The translations under genes were made by a program, and so were the position numbers. From the NCBI RefSeq assembly GCF_000247695.1, contig NW_004624854.1, forward strand, positions 4,195,689 through 4,259,688: a DNA stretch of 64,000 nt, in the 5' to 3' direction. Positions 38,546 through 50,313 of this stretch are shown piece by piece. Each line of letters opens with the position of its first letter. The stretch's first letter is position 1. This DNA is from Heterocephalus glaber. Taxonomy: Eukaryota > Chordata > Mammalia > Rodentia > Bathyergidae. The notes beneath the pieces are model-generated. The model searched no databases and was not told the DNA's origin. It saw only the letters and a list, made by a program, of their open reading frames with translations.

Positions 38546-39849
38546 GAACTGTGTTCACATAAAACACACATACTTACCTGGTAATTTAGTGAGAAATGTT
38601 TAGGGCAATAAGATTGTCTTCCAAGATTCTGTGACATCTAGACAATAAGATGCTGCTCAGATATCTAGCATTGCGTAGTATTCCCAGTTGTGGTTATCTA
38701 CAATTTCTAGACTAGACGGTTTATTAATCTTTGGAGTTAAATCTTAAATTTAAGATTCCACTGAAATAATACAAAACGTTTCTATTAGACATCCTCCTAC
38801 CACTCACTTTATGAAGCTTTTATTTGTTTCGTTTTATTTTTTCCAGAAGTTCAGTTCTAACACAGTTTCCGTAGAGATGCACACATTTCTACCAAGGACT
38901 TAGGCACTTTTGAGACTCTGTTCATGAAAGCCTATCAAAGAGTAAAAGTTATACCTTTGTTCCTTAACTTAAGAAACCATAAGAGCTCTCCACGTCTTGT
39001 AGAGTGCTCTTGTAGAAAACCAAGCTGATTGCTGGCCTTACTCATTGCAATATCATCACATATATCTGTGCTTAGAGTTTTGATTTTTGTCATCTACATT
39101 CCAAATTATTTTAAATATAAAAGTAAATTCATTTTTGTGTTCAGACGCAAAACACTGAAGAAAAATATTCTATTAATTTACAGTACTAGTTTCCATTTTA
39201 AAATATATTTGTCAGTTTTCTTCCTTATTGTCCTGCAAAAGTGCAACATTTCTTACTTCTGGACAATCCTATAGACACAATGTGAATGGCTAAAACAGAA
39301 TCTATGCATTCAGAATTGGAAGTACAGTTCTGGTGAGATTTTTGGAGTATGGCATGCATAATAATGTCAATTTATCCACCTAGGAGTGCTAAAGTTCCCA
39401 CATTCCTCAATCTTGGAATAAAGGTGGTTATAAATTGCCCATTTTAGAGTCACCCCACCATGGTTAACAGTGAAGATATTATTTTTTAAACTAGGTGATC
39501 CACTCATTTCTCCATTAGCCCTGCCAGAAGCTGTGAAAAGAAGAAATCAAGCCCTTCCTTGGATCCCTTCCACAGAGTCTGTTGCTGTACCCTGCAGCCA
39601 TTGCTCTTCCATAAGAGGGTTCTCACTGTCCCTTCCTGACATGTCCAGGCCTGTCCATTTCCTGACCTGCCAGGCGCTCTCTGCAAGAGGCTGCTCCTGT
39701 GACTCATGTTAAAGATCCCTTTTCCCACTCGTGTAATTTCTCGATATTTTTCTGGTAGCTTTTTTCATGCTATGTTCATTATCTTTCTGTGCTATGCTCT
39801 GTGCTAAATATAGACTACAACAGTATTTATACAAATCAGATAGATTGTC

Positions 39850-40024
39850 AGGAGTGGAGGCGCAAGACGTGACCACAGCACAATGGAAGGCTGAAGCAGG
39901 AGGATCCTAAATTCAAGCTTAGCCTGAGCAATTTAATGATATAGAGAAATCTTGTATCAAAATAAAAAATAAAGAAATGGCTAAGTCCCTGAACTCAGTT
40001 CCCAGTATCTCAAAAAAAAAAAAG
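39850..40024 (+). mobile_element. B1-ID composite SINE
   Basis: A 7SL/B1-like left part ('GGCTGAAGCAGGAGGATCCT', 'AGCCTGAGCAATTTAATGAT') is joined through an A-rich linker to an ID-like right part ('ATGGCTAAGTCCCTGAACTC', AGTTCCCAGTATCTC) and an A tail. This arrangement is the B1-dID/B4-like composite of non-murid rodents. Confidence 0.75.
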
Positions 40025-40079
40025 ATGAATATAAAGGAGTTTCTGAGCTAATGTGTCACTAAGAGAAGTAAAGAACAAT

Positions 40080-41830
40080 GAAAATTTGGTGTGGAAAGGA
40101 GCTAGGAGAGGGCCAGGGGTTAGGTAGGAGGAGCAGTGGGCCAGACTGCGAGGGCAAAGGAGAATGTCGTGGACGCTTCTGAGAGGGAGAATGTCAGTGC
40201 TGGACCTGAACGGGGACTAGAGTTGGGCAGTGGAAGGGAGGATATGAGCACTGTAGGTGGCAGAAGAGCACTCTGCGAATGCCTACGGGCAGGAGGGAGT
40301 TCCATAGGGTGCATGGAGGAGGATGTAGGAGCCCTGCGAATGCTGAGGGTGGGAAACCTGAGAGCAGGTTCTGAATGGTCTTCTCATTATCATTAAAATT
40401 TGATTCGTGGAGGAACAAGGAGGAAGAACTTGAGACTTGCCAATTGACAGGGAGGCATTTACTACCAAACAAAGAGTTATGGAAAAGTCAAAAATGCCTG
40501 AAACAAACCCTGTCTGGGGGATACATTATAAATACTTTTCAAATTTCATATTTTTATTTTGTTTTATTTTTTCCATAAATAAATTTTTATGAAATCAAAC
40601 TTTTAAAAAAACAGAGCGGGTAGTTCACACTCAGAGTTTTCTTCTAGAAACAACACTGGATAGAAGACTCTCTCTAGATCCAGGGTGGAAAATTGATGGG
40701 GGAAAGGAATGGACATAACAGTGCCAAACTGCTGAGTAGTGATGGTATGATTTAAGCAAGTAAAGAAGAAATGTAGAGTAAATTGGGGAGCTATTTAACA
40801 AGTACAAGTCACAAGACTTGATTTATTTACTTAGTTAGAATCAAAAATGAGACTCCGATCTGTGGTTTGGGTCCCTGAGTGGAGGAATATGCCTGGGAGA
40901 AGAAAACCAGGAGGGAAGAGAGTGCTATGCCAGAGGGGCACGGGACACACAGGCAGACGTAGAGCTGGGAATCTGGACAGGTGTGAGTACCTGTCACAGG
41001 CAAGCTGGGCGCACTGGGCACTTGTTAATGAGCGGGTAAGGACAGAAGCCCCGGATGAGGAAAAGCCCTCTCTCAGGAGAAGGTCTAAAGAGAAGAATCT
41101 TAGAAAACCATGAACATTTGTGGATCCAGCTGGAAAATAGGAGCCTACAAAATAGACAATGTAAGAACAACCAAAAAAAAAAGAAAGGAAGAAAGAGGAA
41201 AGGAGAGGGAGGGCAGGGGAGAAGAGAGCGTGCCCTGGGGCCCAGGGAGGAGAAGACTTCAAAGAGAGGAAGTAGTCAGCCTGGTCAGCCGCACCAGACA
41301 GCACTGAGGGCCTGAGGCAGTTGGGGTCTGAGAAGATACCACCCTGCTCCACATCAAAGATGTCTGCGCTGACCCTGGTTACAGCAGCTTCTCTGGCAGT
41401 GGCCAGAGAGCTGGCACTTAGAGTGGATGGAAGTTGGTGAGGAAAGAGAGGAGGAGGCAAAGGCACCACGTTTAAGAGCTTACCCGTAAAGAGCAAAGGA
41501 GACATGAGAGCCTGGCCGAGGGACAAGGACTGAGAGAGGTTTTTAAATTTCAGTTTTAAGCAGAAAGACATTTTAAAGTGTTTAAATGCTGCTGGGAAAG
41601 AGCAGAGGCTCCAGGAAAGTTGAAGTCAGGAAGCAGCGAGTCGCCTGGGGCAGAGAGCCTGGAGGAGACATGGCAGGTGGCGATCTGTGATGACTTGGCC
41701 TGAGACAGGACGCTTCCGTCTAAGGAAAGGAAGGAAAAATGGTCTTCAAAGAGGCAAGCGTCATAAGGGAAAATTGTAGCTAAAACCTGGAGCAAACTAA
41801 AACGTCGTAGCAAAGTGTTCCCTGCAAGCT
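40080..41830. other. Purine-rich block, probably old repeat, no gene
   Basis: The + strand is rich in GGAG/GAAG text and includes a 41-base pure purine run (41173-41213). Overlapping frames reach 246 codons antisense (40831-41571), the longest in the window. Its translation is Leu/Ser/Phe/Pro-rich low complexity without a recognisable domain. There is no splice-bounded similarity to any protein. I judge it non-coding repeat debris. Confidence 0.4.
41173..41213. repeat. 41-base pure purine tract
   Basis: An A run passes into GAAAGGAAG and GAGGGAGGG text without a pyrimidine. This is simple sequence with triplex-forming composition. Confidence 0.9.
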
Positions 41831-43745
41831 CGATGCAGTCCGGCCCCGGACTCCCAGGAGGCTAGTGGGCCGCAGGCCCCTACCTCTTCCCAAGGCCTGG
41901 TTTTTATGGGAGTCTCATCAAAGCCACCTGACGCTCTGTAAAATTCAGTGTTCAAGTCTTCAGCCTAAATCCTCTCAGCTTCTTAGGGGTCCCCACTTGC
42001 TGAGAGCTCATAGGCTCGTGACTGAAGGGTGAAGCATGAGAAGGACCGGTAGAGGCACTGCCCATCTTCTTCCATGGCCAGCTCTTTATGTACAGACTCT
42101 TGAGAGCTCTGCCATCTGATGCTAGGCAGGATATCTGAGCCAAAGAATAAAGCACATGGCTAAGAATGTGCATATTTTGTTCATAGTAATAAACAAAAAC
42201 AATATGTTTAATTTCTTCTTAAAGGTCTAGAATGTCTTAACTAAATCAATATAAGCCTTGTCAGGCTCAATCTTTGAATTCTAATAATTGCATTTGAATG
42301 TCATAGGTTACAATAGCATGTACAAATTTCTCTCCCAAGATTTCACAGATTTTGCAGTGTCCATCTATGTAAATATATTACCAGTAGAAACTGAGATAAT
42401 AAATGACCATACGAATAATTCCCTGGTACCTTTGCATTTCAATTTCCAGAACTGCTACCTTTGTTTCAAATTCTGGTACTTTTTCCAATTTAAATTCAAA
42501 TAATTCCTAAAAATCCCATCAAGTCCTTGTCTGAGAATGTCATAACACAAAAAATTAGTTTTCTTCCACTTTATTTTAATGTTGTGCCCAGTAAGAATGT
42601 TCACAGGTGGTAATGTAATCACTTTTCATGTTTTATGTTAATGCCTGATGGCTGTGGGGTAAGGAATTTCTTTGTGTTCTCATCCAGCCCGTTCCCAATC
42701 CATGCCACTGCCTAACTAGCAAATTCTCAGATCCAAGCAGGGCAATTGTTCCAAAAAGCAGGATAATGTCCAGCTTGCAGTAGCAGTGGATTCATAGCTT
42801 TTGAAGGACTGAATCTCTGTCTTGAAGAGTTATTTTTCTAAATCCTAACCTAGACTAAATAGCCAGGACATTATGGCTGGGTCTCTGCTCCTCACAAACT
42901 CAAGAGCTGATTGCATCCTTACATGCCTATGTGTCACTAGTGCCAGCCTGTCACTTCTAGCTAGTGTTCTCATGTGAGTCTCTGTCCTGGAGACTTACAA
43001 AGAAGAGACTAATCATCTACTCATCTGTGCCTGGAAGAAACCATGACAGCAGGTGAGACAACTATAGAATTTGTGATGTTACAAGAGCTTCCACTCCATT
43101 ATATTCAGAGCCCATTCAATAGGAATGCTTTTCTGATTAAAAAAAAAACAACTTCAGTTACAATTCAAGCTAGATATGAGGTTTCATTGCTGCCTCATAT
43201 GTTCGTTCCTGATAAGATAAATACAAGAAGTCATAAGAATCATATATCTACTTAAAAACCAACTCTAATCAACAATGGGACCATCAGGACTTTACTTCAA
43301 ATTCATAATTTATTTCTGGCCTGGGCATAATGTATAATGGAGAGAAAGATCTTTTTCCTATTCTGGTTGGTTAAATAAAATTATTTTCAAATTGCTTTGG
43401 AGATACAGCAGTAAACAGGGTAAAATCAAGTAACCATAACAGGTACAAGACTAGGTATTTCAAGGCTGAAGTCCCTGTACTGTCATTAAATATGAAAACA
43501 GCAGTAGTATGTAAATATACCCAGCACTGAAAAGTGTCGTTTTCTAGGAAAGTGTAGTGCATGTTGTGTGCCCTCTAGACAAGATAATGAACCAAAGGAT
43601 GATGTCAAAAATTGAATTTTGACCAGATAGTACATAATGAAGATCTCTTTAGACTGAAATGTCTGAGTTATGCACATAGACAAAACTTAAGATATCGTGC
43701 ATTCCTTTAAAAAGGAAAATGTCCCCACAATTAAGACAAAAATTA

Positions 43746-43831
43746 TATATATAATAATTATATGTAATTATATAATTATTATATATACCATATAATATAT
43801 ACTATATATAAATTTTATATATAGTATATAT
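43746..43831. repeat. Two adjacent perfect AT-rich palindromes
   Basis: Arms 43746-43763 and 43770-43787 are exact 18-base inverted repeats around a six-base loop. Arms 43795-43812 and 43814-43831 are another exact 18-base pair around one base. Both consist almost only of A and T. Confidence 0.92.
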
Positions 43832-43856
43832 CTTTCTCCACTTCTTTCTCTTTGAC

Positions 43857-44047
43857 TAGTGGTGGCAAATCTATGGCACATGTGTTATTTAGTTTTATTT
43901 TAAGATAAAAGATGTTAATGTATGAGTTGCTTTTCTAAACTAAAACCTCAGCATTCAAATTTAATTATAGTGTTGGCACTTTGCAATAAATAAGTGGGTT
44001 TGGGGGTGCAATTTGGGCACTCATATCTAAAAGGTTCACCATCACTG
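43857..44047. mobile_element. hAT-type non-autonomous DNA transposon (MITE-like)
   Basis: The left end TAGTGGTGGCAAATCT (43857-43872) and the reverse complement of the right end, CAGTGATGGTGAACCT (44032-44047), agree at 11 of 16 positions, and all five differences are transitions. The right flank TCCTAGAG resembles the hAT 8-bp target consensus; the left flank TCTTTGAC matches it at 5 of 8. The phrases 'CTATGGCACATGTG' and 'TTTGGGCACTC' are shared with hAT MITEs I remember from mammals. There is no transposase ORF in its 191 bases. Confidence 0.65.
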
Positions 44048-45019
44048 TCCTAGAGTATCAAAACTAATATTTTACAATAAATATTAGCAAACAGTTATTA
44101 GTAATGTGCTATAAACAAATAATAACAATAGAAATAGATATTGGATTAATTGCTTAAAGCACCCAGAGTCTGGAATAATCTACCCCTCCATACAGTACCA
44201 TGCACAGTACATCTGGAAGAAATGGGAGTCCAGCTCCTTTCTGAGGCCACCAGACGGCACCTCTCCTGCCAGACCTTGGCTGACACAGGACGCACTCCTT
44301 GCTGAGGACTCCCTGACCTTGGGGATCTGAACGCGAGGCCTGATGAAAGCGAGGCAGGGTAGCTCTTGAAAGCATGTCCTGAGCAGCTCCCCACATGTCC
44401 CCTAGATTATGATGGACAAAGGGGACGGTCTGGTTTCCCCGCCCCTAAGAAGCTTCGTAGTATTGTCCGTGTGATTTTACAAACTCCAGGATGGAGTGAG
44501 CTGGAGAAAGCGGACCTTTGCCCCTCCTAAAGGATATAACCCAGAGATCCAGAACCAGTCAATTCAAATGAAATATATGACTTCAGGTGGGTGAGACATC
44601 CATGCAGTACCATCAGAGCCATGCACTATTTGTAGGCTACAGAGAAGCCAGATTATTGCAGGACCAGACAGCAGAGCATCAGAACAAGAGACACGGGCTG
44701 ACTGGGAGAATACTTCACAGCGTTGGACACTGGCATGCACTGCGTCTGTCTCTGTGACTGAGGCCAAGGTTTGCCAGTTTGAGTTGCTTTTTAGGACACA
44801 CAACCTTGGGAAAGCGCCTCTATAGATGACATCACTTGACTTTTAAAACTCCTTTGGGCAAATTCTAACCCTTATCCAAAGGGAAATTTAATTCTCTTTA
44901 GAGATACAGATTTGGGTTCTCTTTCTGCTTTGTTCCATAATGTATTGTTTGATAGATTAATTCTCTAAATATCATATTTCCTGCATTTGGGGGGAAAAGG
45001 AAGCAGGAGTAGTGGTGTA

Positions 45020-45055
45020 TACACGCACACACACAAACACACGCACACACACACC
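45020..45055. repeat. Imperfect (AC)n microsatellite
   Basis: An AC-rich run interrupted by ACGC and AAAC units. Confidence 0.85.
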
Positions 45056-48000
45056 ACTCACTTGTACTGTACTAAGTCTGAACTGCTACGTCTTCATCTC
45101 CCCCGTCCTACACAATAAGGAAGGAAGGCCTCGCCATCGCACAGCCCCAGCATCTCTTGGCTTTTTCTGTCTGTTGCCCTGTGAGCCTGAGCATAGAGAC
45201 ACTGAGTGTGTCGACACCGTAGAACAACCCACTTCAGCAGCTCTTGCCGAGTGCTGACCAGCAGTGGGTGTGCGGCCCTGTGAACATTGATCCTGCACAC
45301 TGTCTCCTACAAGGGTCAAGATCTCTTTCAGAGCAAACTATTTGTAAACATTTAAACAGAAAACTGGTTGAGGACCTTGAACAGAGACGTGAAGAGTTTC
45401 TACCATCACCACTAGGTCTCTTAGAAGAGAGATCATAACCCTTACTTTAAACCTCTTTTTAAATGGAGGACAGAGAAATCGATGTCTAAGTCATCAGCCA
45501 CTGGAGGAAAAATACAAAATTCTCAAGTATTGTTTTTAGATCATTTTAAATCTTTAAAAATGCTTTATTATTGTGTAAATACCCACAACACATAAATTTC
45601 CAGATTATAAATACCGTGGTCTATACACATATTTGTTTGGGATGTTAGATTTGTGTGTTTCTACTTTTCTTAATATACTTAAATCTCATTTCTAAGGTAT
45701 GTCTATTGCATTACTAGAAGTGGTTATATATTCAGGTTTTCAATCAACTGGTTTACTTGGTTGGATTGACTATAAATTTGCTGACATATATTGATGGTTC
45801 CTCATTTTCTTGCCAAGGGATCATTTCTTCTACTCATTTATTTTCAATATTTCTACTTTCCTATTTGTCAGGATCATATGAGCAGCATAACAGAGCACTC
45901 CGAGCTCATAAGGAACAGTGTAAACTAATTACCAGATTTTATGATGGAAACTATTCTGCTCCCACGTGATCACTTGGGTTGGATAATAATCTTTGTGAAA
46001 GTATCCAGCTCCTACCACACCAAGGCCATAAACAGCCTCATTCAAGCAAGCTCTTACTTTGCCCTTTGACTTCGGTTTATAATCATGGGTATGGTTCAAA
46101 TACAGAAAGAGTCTGCCGGGATGGGGCGAGGTACAGTGATAAAAATAAAAGAGCCTAAATAATGTATTTGGAGTTAAAATTCATTATCTTCTTTTACAGC
46201 TGACAGAAACAAAAACAACCCTAATGAGATGTGTTTGGAAACTACTATGATGAAAAGACAGTGTATAACTAAAACGTAGGGGAGTCAGAGAAGCTTGCCC
46301 TGCCTGTAGGTGGGCTTAGAAGTACTGAAACACAGACACTAAATAGAAGTATGGAGTTGTTTGCTATGGGAAGAAGAGCCACAAATAAGAGTGAAAATCA
46401 GTGCTGGCTCGTTACACTCCCAGTGGGCTGCTGAGCCCCATGGTTGACGTTTCCTCAGACCACAGATATACTTTGACTGCTCTCTTTGTTGACCCTGGCT
46501 CTGTGCAGAATGAGCTCAGTCTTCACCACAGACCCAGAGGGGCCTCAGGCCACTGCACAGTGCACCCCAGTGCTGTGCTCGCCTTGCTTCCACTGGAGTC
46601 AGATTCTGCCACGTTGAAAATTTCACCCAAAAATATACTTCAGCTGTGGTGTGTTTGCTCACTGTGTATGTGATTTGTTACCAAAACACCTTGCACAAAA
46701 TTCCAAAATAACTTGAAAGAATGGGGAGAAAACAAACAATCAAACTAGAACTTACTATATACTCATGGTCTTCCGTATGGAGGCAGGTCACTCACTTTAA
46801 TGGTAATTGTCAAAGTAGAAGTATTTCAATGCAAATAATTACCAAGTGTCTCAACTGAAGAGACACAGGTAGAATGAACAAGTGGCTAAAATGTCATCTG
46901 TAGGCTCTGTACCATAGTATAAATAAAAATTAATGAATTTAAAAATCATACAGTAAATCCTTTATGAATCTGGGTATGTGACTTGAAATATCATAACAAT
47001 ACATAAATATCTCCACATAGGAAAATACTAAGTAAGTATGCTTAACAGTTTATTTAAAACTTACTGATTTACAGATGCCATATAGTCTTAAAATATATAG
47101 ATATTTTACAGGTCTGCCTAAACACAACTAGTACATTTGTCTGACTCACTAATACCATAGGTGTGGGGGTTTTTTCCTGGTGAATATGGTCATCATCCAT
47201 GACTGCCAAGGAAAATTATTTTTAAAATTGTAAGGATACATTTTTATAAATACTATACCCCTATGTGGAAAGAATCCATTTCAGAAAATAGTAATTACCT
47301 TGCAGTTTTTGAATTATTTTGGTTTCAAAGACTATCTTTACTTTGAGACCAAGAAATTTATATTCCTCAAAAATTGTAAAGACTATTAGAATCATGTTGT
47401 AGAGAGACTCAAAAAGGACAAAACTTTTTATTACAAAATGAAGGTATAAAGAATCAAAAGACCACTTACAGTTGGCATTACAGATGTGAAGCAAACATGT
47501 CTACAAGCAAGGTCAGAAAAATATTTAAATGTCTTTATTAAAACATGAGAAAATAAAACTTCCTAATGAAAGGAGAAAGGGTTCACTTTAGAAAACAAAC
47601 TTTTCTTTATTATAAGTTTAAAATTTCACATTGTTAACACTGTGAGCCAAATAGCTCACATTAAAGTACACTTATAGCATTCAGTTTGTACTGTGTGAAT
47701 ATCTACATAGTGCTTCTGCAGTGACATTTGCTCTTTCAGTAGCTTTATTTTGGCAATAAAAAAATGTATGTGTGCTAGTAAAAATCATGTTCACAGTAGA
47801 TTTTAAAAGCCTGAAAAGATGCATTTGTTGAAATTTGCATTTAGTTTTGAAAATGACTGTTTAACAATTGACATGGCCATATTTTAACTTTTAAGCTCTT
47901 ACGCTGAGAAAGTACCAAGACATTACAGCAATTTACTCTTAGGGACATTATAGTGGGCTTTGAAATTCAAAAAGAATATTTCTTCTGGGATTATTTTATG

Positions 48001-48319
48001 ATCAACGTACATTCTGTACATAGGGAAAATTAAAGCTGTCTGACAACTCCTAGAAACATCACTGACTGTTAAAGATGTAGGAAATTGCAAAAAAGCATGA
48101 AAAGCTCTGGGTAATTTTGCAGTTTCATCTCTAAACACAATTATAAAGACATCTGTCTTTCAGTTCTTTCTCTCTCTTCCTTCTGAAACATGACCTTTCA
48201 GCTCCTGCCCTTTTGAATAGCTCTCTGCCTGCTGTAGCTTTGCTTCTTAATGGACTGGTTGATCTTACTGGGCTAAGAAGGTATTTACAGGGGCTGCCCC
48301 CTTTTATCTGTATTCGCAG

Positions 48320-48443
48320 AGAATGCTAACAAATTAGAAGAAAGTGCCAGAGAACACCACATACCTTGTCCAGAACATTACAACGGGTTCTGTATGCACG
48401 GCAAGTGTGAACACTCTATCAACATGCAGGAGCCATCGTGCAG
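48320..48443 (+). CDS. TMEFF2: TMEFF2 coding exon: first part of the EGF-like module
   Basis: This 124-base exon begins with the last two bases of Glu-249, has 40 codons (NANKLEESAREHHIPCPEHY... to ...NMQEPSC) and ends with two bases of Arg-290. It carries EGF cysteines 1-4 (human positions 265, 273, 278 and 289). The domain sits just outside the membrane, and the protein is released from cells by metalloprotease shedding in this juxtamembrane part (family knowledge). The acceptor is a C/T-rich tract ending CGCAG and the donor is GTAACT. Introns are phase 1 before and phase 2 after, so skipping this exon alone would break the frame. It follows the largest intron in the window. Confidence 0.97.
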
Positions 48444-48694
48444 GTAACTTTTGCACTCTTTAGCTTTTAAGATGCATAAAGTAAAAATGTAGAAACTAAA
48501 CATTAAATGTTATGGAGGGCTGGTTGGTATTCTTGAATGGGTGATCAGCTGCAAAACTTGAATTCTCCTCCTCTCCTGTACCTGCGCAATACACAACCAT
48601 GAAATGTGCGTGCCTTGCACACTCAAGTACAATGCAGCATATAGCTGTAGATACTCTTCTGGCAGAATTCAAACCTGTACCACGTGCAGTAAAA

Positions 48695-48780
48695 GGGGCT
48701 GGGGATTTAGCTCAGTGGTGCCATCACCTGCCTCGCAAGCGCAAGGTCCTGAGTTCAATCCCTGTACAAAAAAAAAAAAA
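48695..48780 (+). mobile_element. ID SINE (tRNA-derived)
   Basis: This is the best preserved ID copy here. It runs GGGGCTGGGGATTTAGCTCAGTGG, then GCCTCGCAAGCGCAAGG, then GAGTTCAATCCCTG and a 13-base A run. The A-box and B-box-like motifs are near consensus. No clear target-site duplication was seen. The 63- and 145-codon frames that cross it are shadows. Confidence 0.92.
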
Positions 48781-49133
48781 GGAAGAAGGTCCTGAAAAGC
48801 ACAGGCTACCCACTAGGGCACTCACTCCTTCCCCTGAACGTAGCACAGTGCTTGGTACTGCCCACCAAGTATTTCTGAAATCCGCCAGTGTTACTTTGGG
48901 GAAGTCATCATATCCAAAGTTCTTCACCACATCTAATAAGTATCAGCCTTGGTTAACCCTACATACTGTTTTCTGGGAGTCTGTTGTCCATGGAGATCTG
49001 TATAGTGAAACAACTAACCACACTTCCACAGTTTAAATCAAGTACACACCAATTGCTTGTCTGGGTGTAGTTTGTAGCTGTAGAGAATTCGTGTCTAAAA
49101 CACGATCATGTCACAGATGGTAAAGCCAAAATG

Positions 49134-49260
49134 AAAAAAAAATACATTTTTATTTAAATTGATAAAGTTGCATATGATGAAAGAGGTTGTGTTTTGAGGT
49201 ATAGATATACAACAGTTCCCTCCCTCTCCCCTCCTCCCTCCCCCCCCCATCTACAATTGC
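49134..49260 (-). mobile_element. L1 3'-UTR-like fragment, antisense
   Basis: 'TTTTTATTTAAATTGATAAA', then 'GTTGCATATGATGAAAGAGG' and 'TTTTGAGGTATAGATATACA' resemble the reverse of the older L1 3' UTR. A pyrimidine-rich run of CCCTCC units follows. Confidence 0.45.
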
Positions 49261-49620
49261 TTTCTTCCTTTTGTGTTTCCCACCACTGAATAAACCAGCG
49301 CCTACCTGCCTTGTGTCCAGCCAGGCAGAGGAAACCTCCAGAGTGCCTGCTCCTGCTCCCCCTCATCAGTCACCGTGGTTACACCCTTGCAGACTCACAG
49401 GAACCACCTCTTGACGAGAGAATTGCAGTCACAGCCTGAAATATTTCCACATCAAAGACATGTTGGTCCCCTACAGTACTTTTTATGAGTTGTTTCCTCA
49501 TTGCATTTTCAAATGCTAATTTCAGTAAGGAAATTGAGGGAGAGGCAACATGCATTCTCAGAGGACTCATATGCAGATGTGTTTTGAAGAAGCATGTTGC
49601 CAACATCATAATGGCTCTTT

Positions 49621-49748
49621 TCCTTTTTCTTTTCGGAGATAGTCTTGTTATGTTGTCTAAGCTGGTCTTGAACTCATGATCTCAGAAGATCTCCTGCCTC
49701 AGCCTTTACATAGCTAGAACTATGGTCACACATCACTGCACCTAGCTA
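49621..49748 (-). mobile_element. B1/7SL-derived SINE, antisense
   Basis: 'GTCTTGTTATGTTGTCTAAG', then 'CTGGTCTTGAACTCATGATC' and 'CCTGCCTCAGCC...TAGCTAGAACTATGG' are the reverse complement of a 7SL-derived Alu/B1 monomer. Confidence 0.85.
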
Positions 49749-50313
49749 CAAGTACTTCTATCTAATAAAATTTAACTTGGACATCAGCAGATGACTTTAC
49801 GGAGGAAAAATTAAAGAAATGACTTTTAGTGCGCCTCTGGTCCTAATGTTTTTCAACATATTTTTTGACAGTAGCATATAGAATGGTTTATTTTAAACAG
49901 ATAAATAGCCTTACTTTTTTATACCATGTAATCAGAAACAATCTTTTTCTCAAGTAATTGACATGTTGACTAACAAATTAACTAAAATGTAAAGGTCACC
50001 TGAACAAAAAGGGAACGATTACCCTTGGACATCATTATCTGTCTGAATTGTCATCAAAATCAAATTATCTAGCAATCCTATCTTCAAAATTCATTACTGC
50101 AAATATAAACCTTGTATCTTCTATCCCATAAGCACAAAGAGATCTTGCTGAAAATAAATAGTTGAGAACCATATCTATGAAGTAGGATTTATTTAGAAAT
50201 TGATACCAGAGAAACAGAACCCTCTAATTTTGTGACGAAGATCAAGGCCTATTGGCCACCTGCAGAAACAAACCCAGCAGCTGCAGGTGACCGGACACCG
50301 TGCTCTCTTCCAG

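Larger units (their letters stand above)
11521..48319 (+). other. TMEFF2: TMEFF2 large intron, 36.8 kb, phase 1
   Basis: The donor is GTATGT at 11521 and the acceptor ends TTCGCAG at 48319. No exon-like coding segment was recognised. Named remnants are listed separately: Tigger-like at 12.8 kb, MIRs at 14.8, 15.5, 16.4, 29.1, 30.4 and 30.75 kb, L1 3' ends at 15.1, 26.8, 36.0 and 38.1 kb, L2 at 26.3 and 34.8 kb, LTR-like at 27.1 and 32.3 kb, ID at 26.9 and 31.6 kb, a B1-ID composite at 39.85 kb and hAT at 43.9 kb. Purine-rich blocks at 25.1-26.1 and 40.1-41.8 kb look like old repeats I cannot name. I see nothing nameable in about 17.0-25.0, 28.0-29.0, 33.1-34.6, 41.9-43.7 and 44.1-48.2 kb. The whole stretch is AT-rich. 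Confidence 0.93.
48444..50313 (+). other. TMEFF2: TMEFF2 intron, 1870 bases, phase 2
   Basis: The donor is GTAACT and the acceptor ends CTCTTCCAG. It contains an ID SINE (48695-48780), an antisense L1 3'-like piece (49134-49260) and an antisense B1/7SL element (49621-49748). Apart from these, nothing is recognisable. Confidence 0.93.

Noticed and set aside
40831..41571. Longest open frame in the window, 246 codons on the minus strand
   Set aside because: It is opposite a purine-rich strand, so stop codons are rare. The translation is low-complexity Leu/Ser/Phe/Pro with no domain, and there are no splice signals or promoter. It lies inside a TMEFF2 intron in repeat-like sequence.
48695..48780. 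Possible tRNA gene
   Set aside because: The promoter boxes are tRNA-like, but the body is the ID SINE with a poly(A) tail and no proper cloverleaf or acceptor stem.
48599..49036. 145-codon plus-strand frame just after a TMEFF2 exon
   Set aside because: It reads through an ID SINE and its A tail within the intron.
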